A stretch of DNA of 64,000 nt from Ceratothoa steindachneri (Eukaryota > Arthropoda > Malacostraca > Isopoda > Cymothoidae), in assembly GCA_963969495.1 (NCBI GenBank), contig OZ018331.1, positions 152,132,684 through 152,196,683 on the forward strand. Reading direction: 5' to 3'. The notes beneath the pieces were generated by a model. It worked only from the letters and a program-made list of their open reading frames with translations. It was not told the origin of the DNA and did no database searches. This document shows positions 11,793 to 22,599 of this stretch, piece by piece. The stretch's first letter is position 1; each line of letters opens with the position of its first letter. The position numbers and the translations under genes are program-made.

Positions 11793-12103
11793 CAAGCTTG
11801 ATATCGTCAGTTCCTAATTTAAATCTATCTGAGGGTCAATTTTCTTTTAATCCTGTAATACGAAAGCAAATAAACAAAATAGTAAAATGTCAGCCCTTCA
11901 ATATGTTTAGGCCTGCCCCCCCTCCCCTGATTAGCCACAAGTAGGGGATTGGGGAAAAAAGAGGGGATCTTTCATGACCTGACCGTGTGTTATGTTTGTA
12001 AGCACTTTTCTTGTATTTTCTATCCAGTGTCAGTTGAAAAAGGGTGTGAGATACACCGAAACTGTTCTAAATTAAATTGTCTTCGGAGAATGTGGTTTAA
12101 TTC

Positions 12104-12139
<36 letters not shown>

Positions 12140-12239
12140 TTGGATTTTGTGTTATATTTTGTTAATTTTTTTTAGGATATTCCTTTTGTAAGAGTGGCTG
12201 ATGTTAAAAAAAATTTTGAGAAATTTAAATTGAATTTAT

Positions 12240-12612
12240 CCAATGTCCATAGTATTTATTTCCTTGGACAGAGGGCTTTAGTAGCCTCGAGGCACGACCA
12301 GATCGTGTATTGTATGCACTCGGAGGCCAAGGCCTTTAAAAGACATATGCAATAATTTTGCCAACACAAGTGGCAACCAGCAAGATTTTTCACTGGGGGA
12401 ACCTCAAATCATAAGATAAAAAGTTTTTTTGTTTTGTTTTTGTTTGTTTCCAGGGTGTTTGTTAGGCCTTTTTTTAGCATTGTATAATTGTTTGTTTGCT
12501 CATTCATCTGTACATACAATCCATTTCATTTCTCCCTCAATTTCTCACATCCAACTTAGTATTGGAAGCAGTTTGGAACGATTGGGGTTAAGCATAGTTT
12601 CGTGGCCCGCCA
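12240..12612 (+). repeat. LTR (3' part) of gypsy copy 2, same family as copy 1
   Basis: 12305-12420 matches 6325-6425 in the copy 1 LTR (CGGAGGC.AAGGCCTTTAAA). 12505-12612 matches the end of the 51789-52549 LTR (CTGTACATACAATCC, TTGGGGTTA, GGCCCGC) and stops at CA, before a primer-binding-like site. The 5' border is not resolved; a (TA)n tract lies at 12107-12136. Confidence 0.7.
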
Positions 12613-12614
12613 TA

Positions 12615-12634
12615 TTTGACACCTGAATAGGGAC
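12615..12634 (+). promoter_or_regulatory. Primer-binding site resembling tRNA-Lys type
   Basis: TTTGACACCTGAATAGGGAC begins three bases after the LTR end. It corresponds to the tRNA-Lys type site GGCGCCCGAACAGGGAC with only G-to-A or C-to-T changes. It would prime minus-strand synthesis. Confidence 0.55.
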
Positions 12635-12745
12635 GTGAGATCTCGAAACCAGGAGCATGACAAGATTGGATTACAGTCCATCATCGGATTGGATGTAGTG
12701 ATTGTTTTTTTCCCTTCTTCTGTCCTTTCTTATTAACCTAAGAGG

Positions 12746-13370
12746 ATGGCTTCTGCAGAACAGGGCCTCCATAATGAGATTGTGAGACTGAGGCTGGAGC
12801 TGAGACAGAAAGAGGAGGAATGTATGATGTTAAGGAGCGTGATTGAGGGATTGGGGAGTGATATGGTGGGTATGACTGAAAAGACTGATCGGATGAAGGT
12901 GGAGATGGATGAGAGACAAAAGCATGTCAACCAAAGGATGCAGGACCTCTATGACATGATGAAGGGGTCAGGACTGGCCCCAGAACCCTCAACCCTGACC
13001 CCTGCTCTGACTGAAGGGGATAAGACCAATGGGATTGTGTGTGAGTCTAGAGGGGACAGGATGATTGTGAGTGATAGGAAGGACGGAGAATGGAAGAGGG
13101 TGGAATGCAAGAGGAAGGAAGACTGGGTCAAAGGGAAAGGATCGGAAGGTGAGAGGGAAGAGTGTGGACTCGTTGTATTCGGATGAAGAGAGTGAATGTA
13201 TGATTGGCATGAGTGAGAGAGAGCAGCTCAAGTGAGAGTAAAGTGAATATGGGGAAGGGTATTTTGATAAGGAAAGTGCCAAAGGTTGATAAGTTTAAGT
13301 TGCATGGTGGGAAGAGTGTGGATGAAATCTTTGGGGAATTTGAGCATTATTGTAAGCTCAAGTACCCGGA
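12746..13370 (+). pseudogene. gag: gag N-terminal part, gypsy copy 2
   Basis: An ATG at 12746 opens 146 codons with a heptad-like, charged stretch (LRLELRQKEEECMML.. to MDERQKHVNQRM), a likely coiled coil, then ESRGDRMIVSDRKDGEWKR. After a frameshift near 13185, sequence from 13249 gives GKGILIRKVPKVDKF and GGKSVDEIFGEFEHYC, nearly as at 349-450. Here the gag N terminus missing from copy 1 is preserved. It is cut at 13370 by the poly(A) end of a LINE; the remainder is not found on the other side. Confidence 0.75.
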
Positions 13371-13545
13371 TTTTTTTTTGATTTTTTTTTTAATTAAGCG
13401 GCTATCTGGCGACTGCCGACTTAGGCATTAGTCGCCGTAAACAAACAGCCTAGTTCTAGGCTACTTTAAAAATTAAACAGGAAACAATAAAACGAAATAA
13501 CAATAAAAAAGCAATAACAAAAACAATAACAACAATTAAACTGTG

Positions 13546-15498
13546 TTAAATGAAAGGGAGAAGGCCAGCCTCCCCCCAAAAGTCAATAAGTCCAATAGTC
13601 ATGGTGCACGCACTCGTCCCGAGTACAAGGGACAGGCGGTAGCGACCCCGCCCATCCCGGTACTGGGACAGGTATCGTGCGCGAAGATCACCCAGACTGG
13701 GACATTCGACAAGAATGTGCCGAACAGTCTGGGGGACGACGCAGTCGTTGCAATAGGGCGCAGGCGAGCGCTCCATCAAGTAGCGATGCGTCACACGAGT
13801 GTGTCCGATTCGAAGACGACAGAAAGCAACCTGAAGCCGCCGCGGCATTGGGGGATAGGTCCATGGGAACAGTCGCGGCGCAATGGCACGCAACTTTAAG
13901 TTCCCCTCGACCGTCTCCCATCTTCTTTGCCAAGCAGTCCGAAGAGCTGCCCGTATTCCTGCCATGTAGTCAGTGTGAGGAAGAGCGAAACGCTGGTCCG
14001 GTCGCAGAGTCCTCGCGGACTCTTTGGCGCCCTCATCGGCGCGCTCATTCCCCGCAATTCCTACATGTCCAGGAACCCAGCAGAAGATAATCTCGACATC
14101 TGCCCGGCTCGCCAAAACCGTGGCGTCACGGATATCGCGAACCAGGGGATGCGGAGATTCCAATGCCCCGAGAGCACTCAGGGCGCTTTGTGAGTCGCTA
14201 TAGATCACAATCCGGTCTCCGAACCGGGCACGTCGCGTAATCTCCCGTACCGAGTGGTGTATTGCCACCAGCTCGGCCGTGAAGACAGACGCAGCGCCTG
14301 GTAGAGCCCCGCTGACTTCAAACAGAGGGGATACGGCGTGGAAGCCGACCCCCTCTTGGGACTTGGAGCCATCCGTATACACTGGCACGGTACCAGCGTG
14401 ACACGATGTGTGCTCCAAAAAGGTCGAACGCAATACTCCCGGCGCAGTACAAGCTTTGGGAGCAGAGGCGTGGCGACAAATAGCCAAATGTGGTACCCTC
14501 CAGGGTGGCGTCCTGGGCAAAACCAGGGGCGCCACCGGCCCGAGAGCTATATCTACCTCTCGAAGGAGTTTCCTGGCCCTAAACCCAAACGGCTTAGGGT
14601 ATGACTGGCGTCTCTCGGCGACATAGGCACCATCGAGATCAGCTGCGGATGCAGTGAGAGCTGTTGGCGACTGAGGGAGGCGCCAGGCTCGCGCGTACAG
14701 GCGAGTGATGCACTGCACGCGGCGCAGAGCGAGTGGCATCTCCCCAGCATCGACCAACAGGCTCTCAATGGGGGAAGTGCGGAAGGCACCGGTCGCAAGG
14801 CGAAGGCCGGTGTGGTGGATCGAATCCACCTTCCGCAATAAACGCTCGGCTGCGGATGCATAAAACTCGCATCCGTAGTCGAGCTTCGAGCGAACAAAGG
14901 ATCGATAAAAAAGTAAGGCGGTAGCCCTATCAGCGCCCCAAGCGCTGAACGTCACGGAACGGAGAATGTCCATGGCGCGGGTACAAGAGACCCTAAGGCT
15001 GCGAATATGAGCCTCCCAGGTGAGGCGTCGGTCGAATACAAGACCAAGGAAACGGTGCGACTCAACCACATCCAGGCGCACCCCATTAAGAAACAAATCT
15101 GGGTCGGGGTGAAGCCGTGGATGGCGGCAGAAGTGCACCACCTTAGTCTTGGCCAAAGAAAACCGAAACCTTTGCGCTTCGGCATAGCGAGAGACGCGGT
15201 TCAATGCCTGTTGGAGTCGACGCTCCAGAGTTGGCATCTGGGCCGCGGCAAAAGAGATTGAAAGGTCGTCCACGTAGAGCGTAGCGAGAACATCTTCCGG
15301 CAGCACCGAGGTGATGCCGTTGATGCTCAGGGCAAAGAGTGTGACACTGAGGACACTTCCCTGCGGGACACCCTCTTCCTGCTCCTTTGGGCCGGAGAGG
15401 GCTCCCCCCACCCGTACGCGGAATCGACGATCTCGCAAAAATTCAGATATAAACATTGGGAGGCGTCCCCTCGCCCCCATCGTGTGGAGAGTCTCCAT
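13546..15498 (-). pseudogene. LINE ORF2: RT second half, connection and RNase H
   Basis: A 650-codon open frame starts in MRYGIMETLH-like RT sequence with VRVGGALSGP, VPQGSVLSVTLFAL (RT motif before the catalytic site), LYVDDLSISF (YVDD catalytic Asp pair), FLGLVFDRRLTW, then RNase H with YTDGSKSQEGVGF, FTAELVAIHHS, IYSDSQSALSAL and WVPGHVGIAGNERADEGAK, all four acidic residues and the His. It ends in a C-terminal segment with CNDCVVPQTVRHILVEC, the CCHC-like motif of I/Jockey elements. The protein reverse transcribes element RNA and degrades it from the hybrid. The frame is intact but lacks RT motifs 0-2. Confidence 0.88.
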
Positions 15499-15534
15499 GA
15501 TACCGTATCGCCATGCGGTATCATAGAGACTCTC
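15487..15534. repeat. Imperfect 48-bp palindrome at the RT deletion junction
   Basis: GAGAGTCTCCATGATACCG and its near-perfect reverse complement meet around TATCGCCATG. The left arm belongs to RT sequence (codons for YGIMETL); the right arm is an inverted copy filling the deletion junction. Confidence 0.75.
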
Positions 15535-16240
15535 ACAGTAAACTTGTCGTTGAAGGGTTCTCCGCCTCTGGAGGTAAAGTCCAGCCGGCGGCCTTCCACG
15601 ACATCACGACGTGCATTGAATGCTGGCGGAACAGCATCACGGCTAGAGAATGCAGAAAAAGCGGTCGCGAAGGATTCCGCCACGGACGCGGGGTCCGAGA
15701 TTGCGGTCCCATTCTCCTGGAGAACGGGAGGGGGGTCCTGCGAGAACTTGCCCCGAATCCTTTTGACTCGCTTCCACACCTCAGCTAAAGGGGTCTTCCC
15801 GTTAAGTGAAGACACGTATGCCCGCCAAGAAGAGCGGCGGGCATGCTTCGAAATATACCGGAACCTAGCCCTAGCCCGACGAAATTCAGCGACAGTGAAA
15901 TCGTTCGGGCAGCGCTTATAGCGCATGTAGGCATAACGCTTCTGTTTGAGGGCCGTCTCACACTCGGCCGACCACCATGGGAGTGGTCGGCGTGCAAAAC
16001 GGCCAGACGTCCTAGGAATAGTAGTCAGGCCCACGGCGATGAGGTTGCCGGAGAAGAACTCAATGGCCTCATCTACCGACCTAAACTCCTCGACTGAGAT
16101 AGAGAATTCCGTCATTTCCTGAAAAGCAGGCCACCGCGCCCGCGCCAAGCACCACCTAGGTGGTCTCTCAGGCGGCAGTTGCCCTGAAAATGATATTTGA
16201 ATGGGAAAGTGATCACTACCATGGAGGTCTTCGACCACCC
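15499..16240 (-). pseudogene. LINE ORF2: endonuclease C terminus and RT fingers
   Basis: The frame reads EDLHGSDHFPIQI, the SDH motif closing an AP-type endonuclease, then PWWSAECETALKQKR, RYKRCPNDFTVAEFRR, a linker typical of Jockey/I elements, and VAESFATAFSAF. It reaches the deletion junction near 15500-15535 in SRGGEPFNDKFTVR. The upstream endonuclease is missing. In the intact element this and the RT/RNase H frame would be one protein. Confidence 0.8.
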
Positions 16241-16244
16241 CCAA

Positions 16245-16528
16245 TCAAAATCAGGTTGTGCATTTTGCAAGTTTTCATCCTTGCAAAAAAACTTCATAAT
16301 TTCCAATATACAAAATCTCATTATCTTTAATATCATTATTTAATTTTGTTTCAGTTAAACATATTGTAGATGGTTTATACTCATCCAGAACATGTTCAAA
16401 TTTACTTAGTTTGTTACAAATGCCATCCACATTAGCATATAAGCAATTCAAAACAGATTTTTCAATATTTTCCTGAGAGGCCTTTGCAATCCTAATACTT
16501 ACTGAAAATTTGTCCTATAATTTTTCAC
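16245..16528 (-). pseudogene. PHD-LINE remnant: ORF1/ORF2 junction and start of endonuclease
   Basis: Reading leftwards from the hAT insertion the minus strand gives NYRTNFSVSIRIAKASQEN, then CLYANVDGICNKLSKFE, YKPSTICLTETKLNN and ILYIGNYEVF, the N-terminal endonuclease motifs (N and E of the AP-endonuclease fold) of a CR1/L2-like ORF2. Removing the hAT element joins this in frame with the ORF1 segment at 19520-19735. Confidence 0.7.
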
Positions 16529-17148
16529 TAGAGTTGTGCCGATTCCGATTCTAATTTATACTTGCTTGCCAATACCGATTCTGCCTAATATTTGTTTTTA
16601 TGCTTAATTTATTAGATACTTTATAATTAGTTTCCATAACTATATTACTCAACTGTTAGGCTGTTGGAAGCTTGGAACTTGGAAGTTTATGGAATTTATA
16701 GCTTTTGATGGAAGGTTTTAGGATACAAAATGAATATGGATCTTTACAGGATTTATTTCATTTCCTTTCATATTAGGAATAGCCTATATACCTTAGAAGT
16801 CTAAATACCTCCATGCATTAGTACATACTTAAATACACTGTCCTAAACCTGCGGCTTGAGAAAAGGAAAGCTTGGATGGCGCCAAGGTGTGAATGTTTGG
16901 CATGTCCTGGTGGCAGAATTTCTATCCCGAGCTCATAACCTCAAGTATTACAAGTGCTTAATTCTGTGATATTATTCAATTCATTCTGTTGGGTACAATT
17001 AAGACGCAAGCATCCTAGTAAGGAGATTTCAAGTGCAATCCCCATGACATTATATATACTGTAGGGGTGCGAAGATTTATCAGAGAAAAATTCCTTCCAA
17101 ATCGATAATATAAATAGCCTAATAAATTACCAACTCACCACGGACTAA

Positions 17149-17222
17149 GCTGTGGCGTAATGGCTAGAGTGACTGGCATTTAAATCAGGAGGGTACCGCG
17201 TTCGAAACTCAAAGTCCACAAC
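17149..17222 (+). repeat. tRNA-derived SINE-like segment
   Basis: TGGCGTAATGGCTAGAG resembles a pol III A box and GCGTTCGAAACTC a B box, about 35 bases apart. TGTGG at the start can pair with CCACA at 17218-17222 like an acceptor stem. A purine-rich tail follows from about 17230. It looks like a SINE head or a degenerate tRNA rather than a functional tRNA gene; the variable middle does not fold into a clean cloverleaf by eye. Confidence 0.5.
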
Positions 17223-18059
17223 CTTTTATGAAGAAATCTCCAGAAGAAAAATGGAAATCAAGGACAACTAATCAAGGGCCAAGAAATTGACTCAAGAGAA
17301 AACAGAAAGAAAAATGCTTTAAGGACCAACTCATCAAGAAATCATCAATGCAAGATAATTGGAATAAAATGAAGATACTCAAGAAAGGAAGGATACGAAG
17401 ACCAAGAACTAACCCAGCCAACAAGAATATTAAGTCAGATAAATGGAAGACAATGTTTGAAGGGCCAACTTAAAGATAAAGGGAATTCAAAAAGTAAATA
17501 GATTCGATAAAGATAAAATTCTAGATAAATACATAAATTGAAAATGCACCCCCCCCTTCCATAATACTTCCCAATTCAGAACAAAGATTAATCCTATTTA
17601 TACATATATGAGTATTAAGAGCGCATAGGCCAAGCATTGCAAAAAAAAATTCTTCCCATCGACAATCGATAATGGCATTACTAACGTTTTGACATAGCAT
17701 CGTTTGTTTCTCTCATAGTCAAGGAAATCTTTTTAATAATTACGATGTAAGACTTGGTGAGGTAAACCGTTTGGCATAAGAACCCTCCTGGGGCCATCCT
17801 CAAGCCCCTCCCCCTCTTACCACTCCCCCAGTGGGGTGACTAGGTATAAATGAGGAACACTGAGGAAAATCGAGGTAGTATACGTCAGTCTCCAGGTGAT
17901 GAAGTCCCTGAATTAAGATCGGGCTACTGAGACTGGACAGGTAGATTACTTGGCTTACCGGACCAAGACGTACCCTGAAAGAGAGGCAGGGCTACCTACC
18001 TTAAGGGGCTAAGAAGCAGCTCATCCTCGAGCTAGTCCCTGGTTATCAAACCAAACATT

Positions 18060-18440
18060 AAGTTAACTTTGTTAAGTTCAACTTACTCTCATCAGAGACT
18101 CCTCATATCCTGGTGCATCTTAAACACCAGGGGTATTCCTCGTCCTTGAGGAATTAAGGAAAGAAGAAGGAAAAGGCTTCCCCTCGAGCCCGTTACTCGG
18201 TGGCCACACCGAACTCATAAGTTAACTTGGTTGAGGAACCAAGTTCAACTTATTCTCTCCATTATCCTCGCCCTTGAAGAAGACCCTCCCTGAGTTCAGT
18301 CCTCGCCCATGAGGAATTAATTAACGAAGGAGAAAAGCTCCCCCTCGAGCTTGTTACTCGGTGGTCACACTGAACTTCAAGTTAACTTGGTTTAAGAACC
18401 AAGTTTGACTCACTTTCCCAAGAGACCACGACTACCTTGG
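18060..18440. repeat. ~160-bp tandem repeat, about 2.4 units, within the hAT element
   Basis: The word AAGTTAACTT recurs at 18060, 18219 and 18379, each followed by GTT.A..AAGTT.ACT and, in the first two units, by CTCGAGC.YGTTACTCGGTGG further along. Confidence 0.8.
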
Positions 18441-19511
18441 TGCCGCATAAAGCACCGTAATTGTTCTGTGGACCCCCCAGCTGCTACCCTCGCCAAAAGG
18501 ACCTCGTGATCCCGCCCACCTACATCTGGCCAGGCAGCACGCGTCGTGAAACAATAAAATTCCTGAGGTATTTAAACTCCAGTAGAGTCTGTAAGCCTAA
18601 ATCTTATATATTGGTATGTGTAGCAAAATTAACCAATTTTAGAGGGTCAAACTAATTAAATTAATTCTTGTGTATGATAATATTTGGAGTATTGCTGTGG
18701 TTGTTTAAATTTTGTGTATTCAATTGTTAAAGTTAAAATATAAGTTTAATTTGGGAATTATTGTGCATTTCTCTATATCCTTACGTGTTTCCAATGGCTC
18801 TCTTCTTTAAGATATCCATATTAGCACTCTTAGAACAAAAAGGGGGGTATTCTACGACACTTATATACTAGATATTTGATATGGCTATTGGCCAAAGTTT
18901 TTTTTATTTTAGTGGGGTTTTTTTTACTTTCTTTAGCATTTTTGTTTTTAATTTTTCTCAACTCACTGCTTTCCTTTTACTTCATTTTTTTAAAAATTTT
19001 GTTAGTATATTTACACTTTTCTTTTTATTAGTTAGTACTTTATCTCATTTTGGATTGAAGCCATTTGGATCCACTGTTTTCATCTCTTTTAGTTTCTTTA
19101 TACATTTTGACATAGGGCCAGTATATCATGATAAATGGACAATGTCCATGGATAAGGAACACCATAAAACGTCCCTGAGTAGATGAACCGCTATATATGA
19201 CTTTCCAAAGACAAAATACTAATCATTGAAACCACATTTATTAGAAAAAATCATATGGTTGAGTATTTTTTTTAACTTTTTATTAATTATATCACTGTAG
19301 CTTGCTACTTTCGTTCAAGCATCCCTGAAAACATATACCATAATCTGACCAGAATTAAACAATAAAGGTGTTACTTAATAAAGCTGTAGTAACTAGTAAC
19401 TCAAAGTATGTTGTCTGACCCAATTCAGCCACCCCAAACTGTATAAAAAGCTAAAATTTTGCTGAAGAATCGGCACAATTTTGCCGATGCTGAGTACTCG
19501 GCACATCTCTA

Positions 19512-19735
19512 TTTTTCACCTTAACTATATCCGTACATCTGATTACCCACTTTATATCTCCAATATTCCTGTCTTGTAATTCATGATTTCTCTCTTTAAT
19601 TTCATCCACTAGCCCTTTTCTCTTTTTATGGTCACTCCTACTCATGTCTTTGAAAATTTTAATGTTCTTTACTTCTTCATCTGGTGATTCACTAAACCAT
19701 TTAAAGCACAGGATAGAGTTGGCAAAAGGGTTAAA
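19512..19735 (-). pseudogene. PHD-LINE remnant: ORF1 C-terminal part
   Basis: The minus strand gives RSDHKKRKGLVDEIKERN, ELQDRNIGDIKWVIRCTDIV, a pattern seen at the end of RNA-binding LINE ORF1 proteins (lysine-rich helix then kWviRg). It runs through the hAT target site into 16245-16528. The upstream part is separated by a ~1-kb insert. Confidence 0.6.
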
Positions 19736-19739
19736 TACT

Positions 19740-20738
19740 CAAAGGTAACGTTCGGCTTACGTAATTATACTTGTTGTGCAGAGGAAGGCGACGTGAAGGA
19801 ATTTTCGGTCCGCGGGCGAGTTCCAGCCGAAGGGGGGGAGAATTAAATGATGCTGATGTGGCGTCTTGGGAATGAGAACCGTTTCTTGATGAATGGCTTG
19901 AAGAACAATGGCTGTTCTACGTTGTTCTCTTCTGAACAACAGGGAGGGGGGTGAGAACTGTTTCTTGGCGAACGGGCTCAAACGAACAATGGCTGTTCTA
20001 CGTTGTTCTCTTCTGAACAACAGGGGGGGGGGAGAACCGTTTCTTGTCAACGGGCTTGAATGAACAATGGCCGTTCTAACGTTGTTCTCTTTCTGAACAA
20101 CAGGGGAAGGGTGAGAACCATTTCTTGGTGAACAGGCTCAAAAGAACAATGGCTGTTCTACGTTGTTCTCTTCTGAACAACAAGGGGGGGTGGGGGTGAG
20201 AACCGTTTCTTGTCAACGGGCTCGAACGAACAATGGCTGTTCTAACGTTGTTCTCTTTCTGAACAACAGGGGAAGCCTTGTGGACTTGGCGTCACGAAGG
20301 CTCGAACCTTGGCACTCAAGGGATATTGTCCTTCTTCTGGACAAGTGATGGTGAATCTCGAGGTCGAGGTCCCTTGGCGCACATGGTGAGAGTGGGTCGT
20401 AGTGATGTTTCGCGATGAAAATCTGGATCTCCAATCTGAATCTTAGTGGTTAAGTTTCCATATAAATAACCGGGACATCTCCTTGGCATGGGGGACAATG
20501 GAGTGGGAGCTTTGAGGGAATGCACAGCCGAGCCTGAGAACAATGCCTTATCTGCCCATAAGCCTAACTCAATCTGGCAAGGTCGGCGTATGGGGCGAAC
20601 GGGGTAAGATAAACCTCCTTGTTTAAACATTGACTCAGGTGGCTGCGATAAGGCCCCAGGCTTCAAAGCAAAGATGCATGTGGGTAGCATCGTGGTTTTA
20701 AATAACATGTGATAGTGGTTGAAATTAAGCGGCCTCAA
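19740..20738. mobile_element. Unclassified ~1-kb insert carrying a minisatellite
   Basis: This more GC-rich block splits the PHD-LINE ORF1. It holds five ~81-bp tandem units and 460 bases of unique sequence. No terminal repeats or coding domain were recognised, so its class is unknown. Borders are approximate, set by where LINE coding sequence stops and resumes. Confidence 0.45.
19870..20275. repeat. ~81-bp minisatellite, five units
   Basis: Each unit has GAGAACCGTTTCTTG, GAACAATGGCTGTTCTA and GTTGTTCTCTTCTGAACAAC, the last itself a near palindrome (GTTGTTC/GAACAAC). G-run length between units varies from 4 to 10. Confidence 0.88.
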
Positions 20739-20739
20739 C

Positions 20740-21220
20740 CTGTTCTATCACAAGCATATTTTTAATTTTCTCAAAATCCTCATGCTTCAGAACAGCCTTA
20801 TCATTACTGTCTGACTCTACAATGCCAGTGAACATCACATTCTTTGCTCTTACTTCTCTACCTTTAATATTAGCCCATTCTCTCTGTATTTTTGTTTCAA
20901 TGTTAGGATTTAGTAATTTTATCAGATACCGAATTCTCAATTACAGCATCCTGCTGGGTGACTCTTTCCTCTAACTTTTCTATCCTTTTTTAATTTTCAT
21001 CAACCTTCTGTCTAATTGGGCCTATCGGTTTCAGGATCTCTTTAGCGACTATCTTACAGTGGTTAAAGTCACAATAGTATGACAATCTGGATTTAGCAAG
21101 CTAATTTGCTGAACATTTGATAAGAATCAACGGACATACCTTCACATCTTGCATGGTACCAGTAATTGCAGTAATCACAATACATACCATCATTATTTTT
21201 ATCTCTGCTCATCACAAACT
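20740..21220 (-). pseudogene. PHD-LINE remnant: ORF1 N-terminal PHD finger and middle
   Basis: The minus strand encodes YCDYCNYWYHARCEGMS, the C-x2-C...W-Y-H-x2-C core of a PHD finger, then after frameshifts CKIVAKEILKPIGPI, a lysine-rich helix, and MFTGIVESDSNDKAVLKHED. The finger resembles that of the copy at 47049-47700 (CDICVTWYHAKCERIP). PHD fingers in CR1-type ORF1 proteins are known; chromatin binding is inferred. The N terminus is cut by the CR1-beta tail at about 21221. Confidence 0.65.
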
Positions 21221-22590
21221 CATAACATAACAATTTCATGGATGACAAAAGCCACAAGGGCCTATCAAAGGTTATCCGCATCCGTCAAAACCCACCCACA
21301 AAAAGCACCATAACCAGGGGAAGACAAAATCAAAGTCCCCCATAATATAATATAACAGATGACAAAAGCCACAAGCGCCTATCATAGGTCATCCGAATCA
21401 AACGGCCTCTTTTTTAGGCACCCAAACTCCCAATAAAACTACATCCAGAGGATTGTGTCCAGAAACAAGGGTATCACTAATCAAGGCTTGTCAAGAACTA
21501 AATCATGCAGCTATAGATATATACAGAACTTAGGAACCATCACAACCTTCCCTCCCCATAAACTCGTCCAACCTAATCTTAAATACATTTAAATTTGGAC
21601 TACCTACTACCCTCCGCGGAAATTTGTCCCAGAAGTCTACCACTCTATTGGTGAAAAAATATTTTCTTAAATCCAACCTAACATAAGAGTTATAGAGTTT
21701 AAGAATAACCTCCTTACTTTTGTAACTGACATTTCTCTTAATGAAACCCAGCACTAGATTTGCCCTATTTCTTGCTTCAATACACTGCTTAGAAAACCTT
21801 AATGACTTATCTATTACTACTCCTAGATCTTTCTCATCCTCTACTGAGCTCAGCCAATGCCCATCCATTTCATAGTTAAATTCTTTATTATCTTTTCCTA
21901 TGTTAATGACTTTGCACTTATCAACGTTGAAAGTCATTTGCCACTTATGTGCCTAGGATAACAATTTATTTATATCCCCCTGCACTTTAAAATTATCATC
22001 AATATCTTTAACTACAGCTGCTAATTTGGTATCATCCGCAAAAATTGACACTTCATTATTAACTACCTCCCAAAGATAGTTTATATAGATGACAAATAAT
22101 AATGGACTGAGAACTGATCCCTGAGGTACCCCTGATAACATCCCTCCACTCTGACTTTACACCATTTAGCACTACCCTTTGCTTCCTGTCTTTCAGCCAC
22201 TCAGCTATCCAATTTGAAACACCCCCACATATCCCAATCATTTTTAATTTATGAACTAGTCTCCTATGTGGTACCTTATCAAATGCTTTACTAAAATCCA
22301 AGTAAATTACATCTACATTCTCTCCCTTATCTACTTGATTTGTTACGAACTCCAGAAAGTCTAGTAAATTAGTCAAACATGATCTATCTGATCTAAACCC
22401 ATGCTAGGCATCGCTGATTAACCCCTCCCTCTCTAGATGTTGGCAAATTCCTTTTTTAACTATTCTCAAGAATTTTACAGACTACAGGAGTAGGGCTAAA
22501 CTGTCTAAAATTATTTGGATCCTCTTTACTACCCTTTTTGAAAATGGGGACTACATTCACTCTCTTTAAATCATCGAGTATTTCTCCATA
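21221..22590 (-). mobile_element. Truncated CR1-beta copy
   Basis: Minus strand from 22590: RT with KKGSKE-like sequence, YLDFSKAFDKVPHRRL, VPQGSVLSPLLF, FADDTKLAAV, then C-terminal DLRKYFFTNRVVDFW, the stop near 21530, a 3' UTR with the CGGATGAC-type stem-loops, and a short ATAAC repeat tail. Compared with the copy at 33806-36709 it lacks about 310 bases between the first 'VR' of SYVRPH and LDLRKYF, and has several stops and frameshifts (21950, 22060, 22376). It is 5'-truncated at about 22590. Confidence 0.85.
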
Positions 22591-22599
22591 TTCCAGTGA

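Larger units (their letters stand above)
13371..16240 (-). mobile_element. GC-rich I/Jockey-type LINE, 5'-truncated, with RNase H
   Basis: On the minus strand: endonuclease C terminus, RT (internally deleted), RNase H, 3' UTR and an A-rich end at 13371-13396 (T runs on the plus strand). Base composition is clearly more GC-rich than the flanks, so it came from a different element lineage. The 5' end stops inside the endonuclease at about 16240. Target duplication was not seen. Confidence 0.88.
16529..19511. mobile_element. Non-autonomous hAT element, 2983 bp
   Basis: Ends TAGAGTTGTGCCGA and, on the other strand, TAGAGATGTGCCGA are paired hAT-type terminal repeats. They are flanked by the perfect 8-bp direct repeat TTTTTCAC at 16521-16528 and 19512-19519. 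The host LINE frame is continuous when the element is removed. No transposase is recognised inside; the content is AT-rich DNA, a tRNA-like SINE segment and a ~160-bp tandem repeat. Confidence 0.88.

Noticed and set aside
13543..15921. GC-rich plus-strand frames that could suggest a host gene or bacterial contaminant
   Set aside because: The minus strand encodes a continuous LINE RT/RNase H; the plus frames are shadows of GC-rich codons, and the A-rich 3' end fits a retrotransposon.
17149..17222. Functional tRNA gene
   Set aside because: A and B boxes are degenerate and the cloverleaf does not close; a SINE head is the better reading.
18881..19186. 101-codon Phe-rich plus frame as a possible membrane protein
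   Set aside because: Composition reflects T-rich DNA inside the hAT element; no family resemblance.
19870..20275. Regular repeats considered as a CRISPR-like array
   Set aside because: Unit of ~81 bp is itself repeated without unique spacers, in a eukaryotic transposon context; it is a minisatellite.
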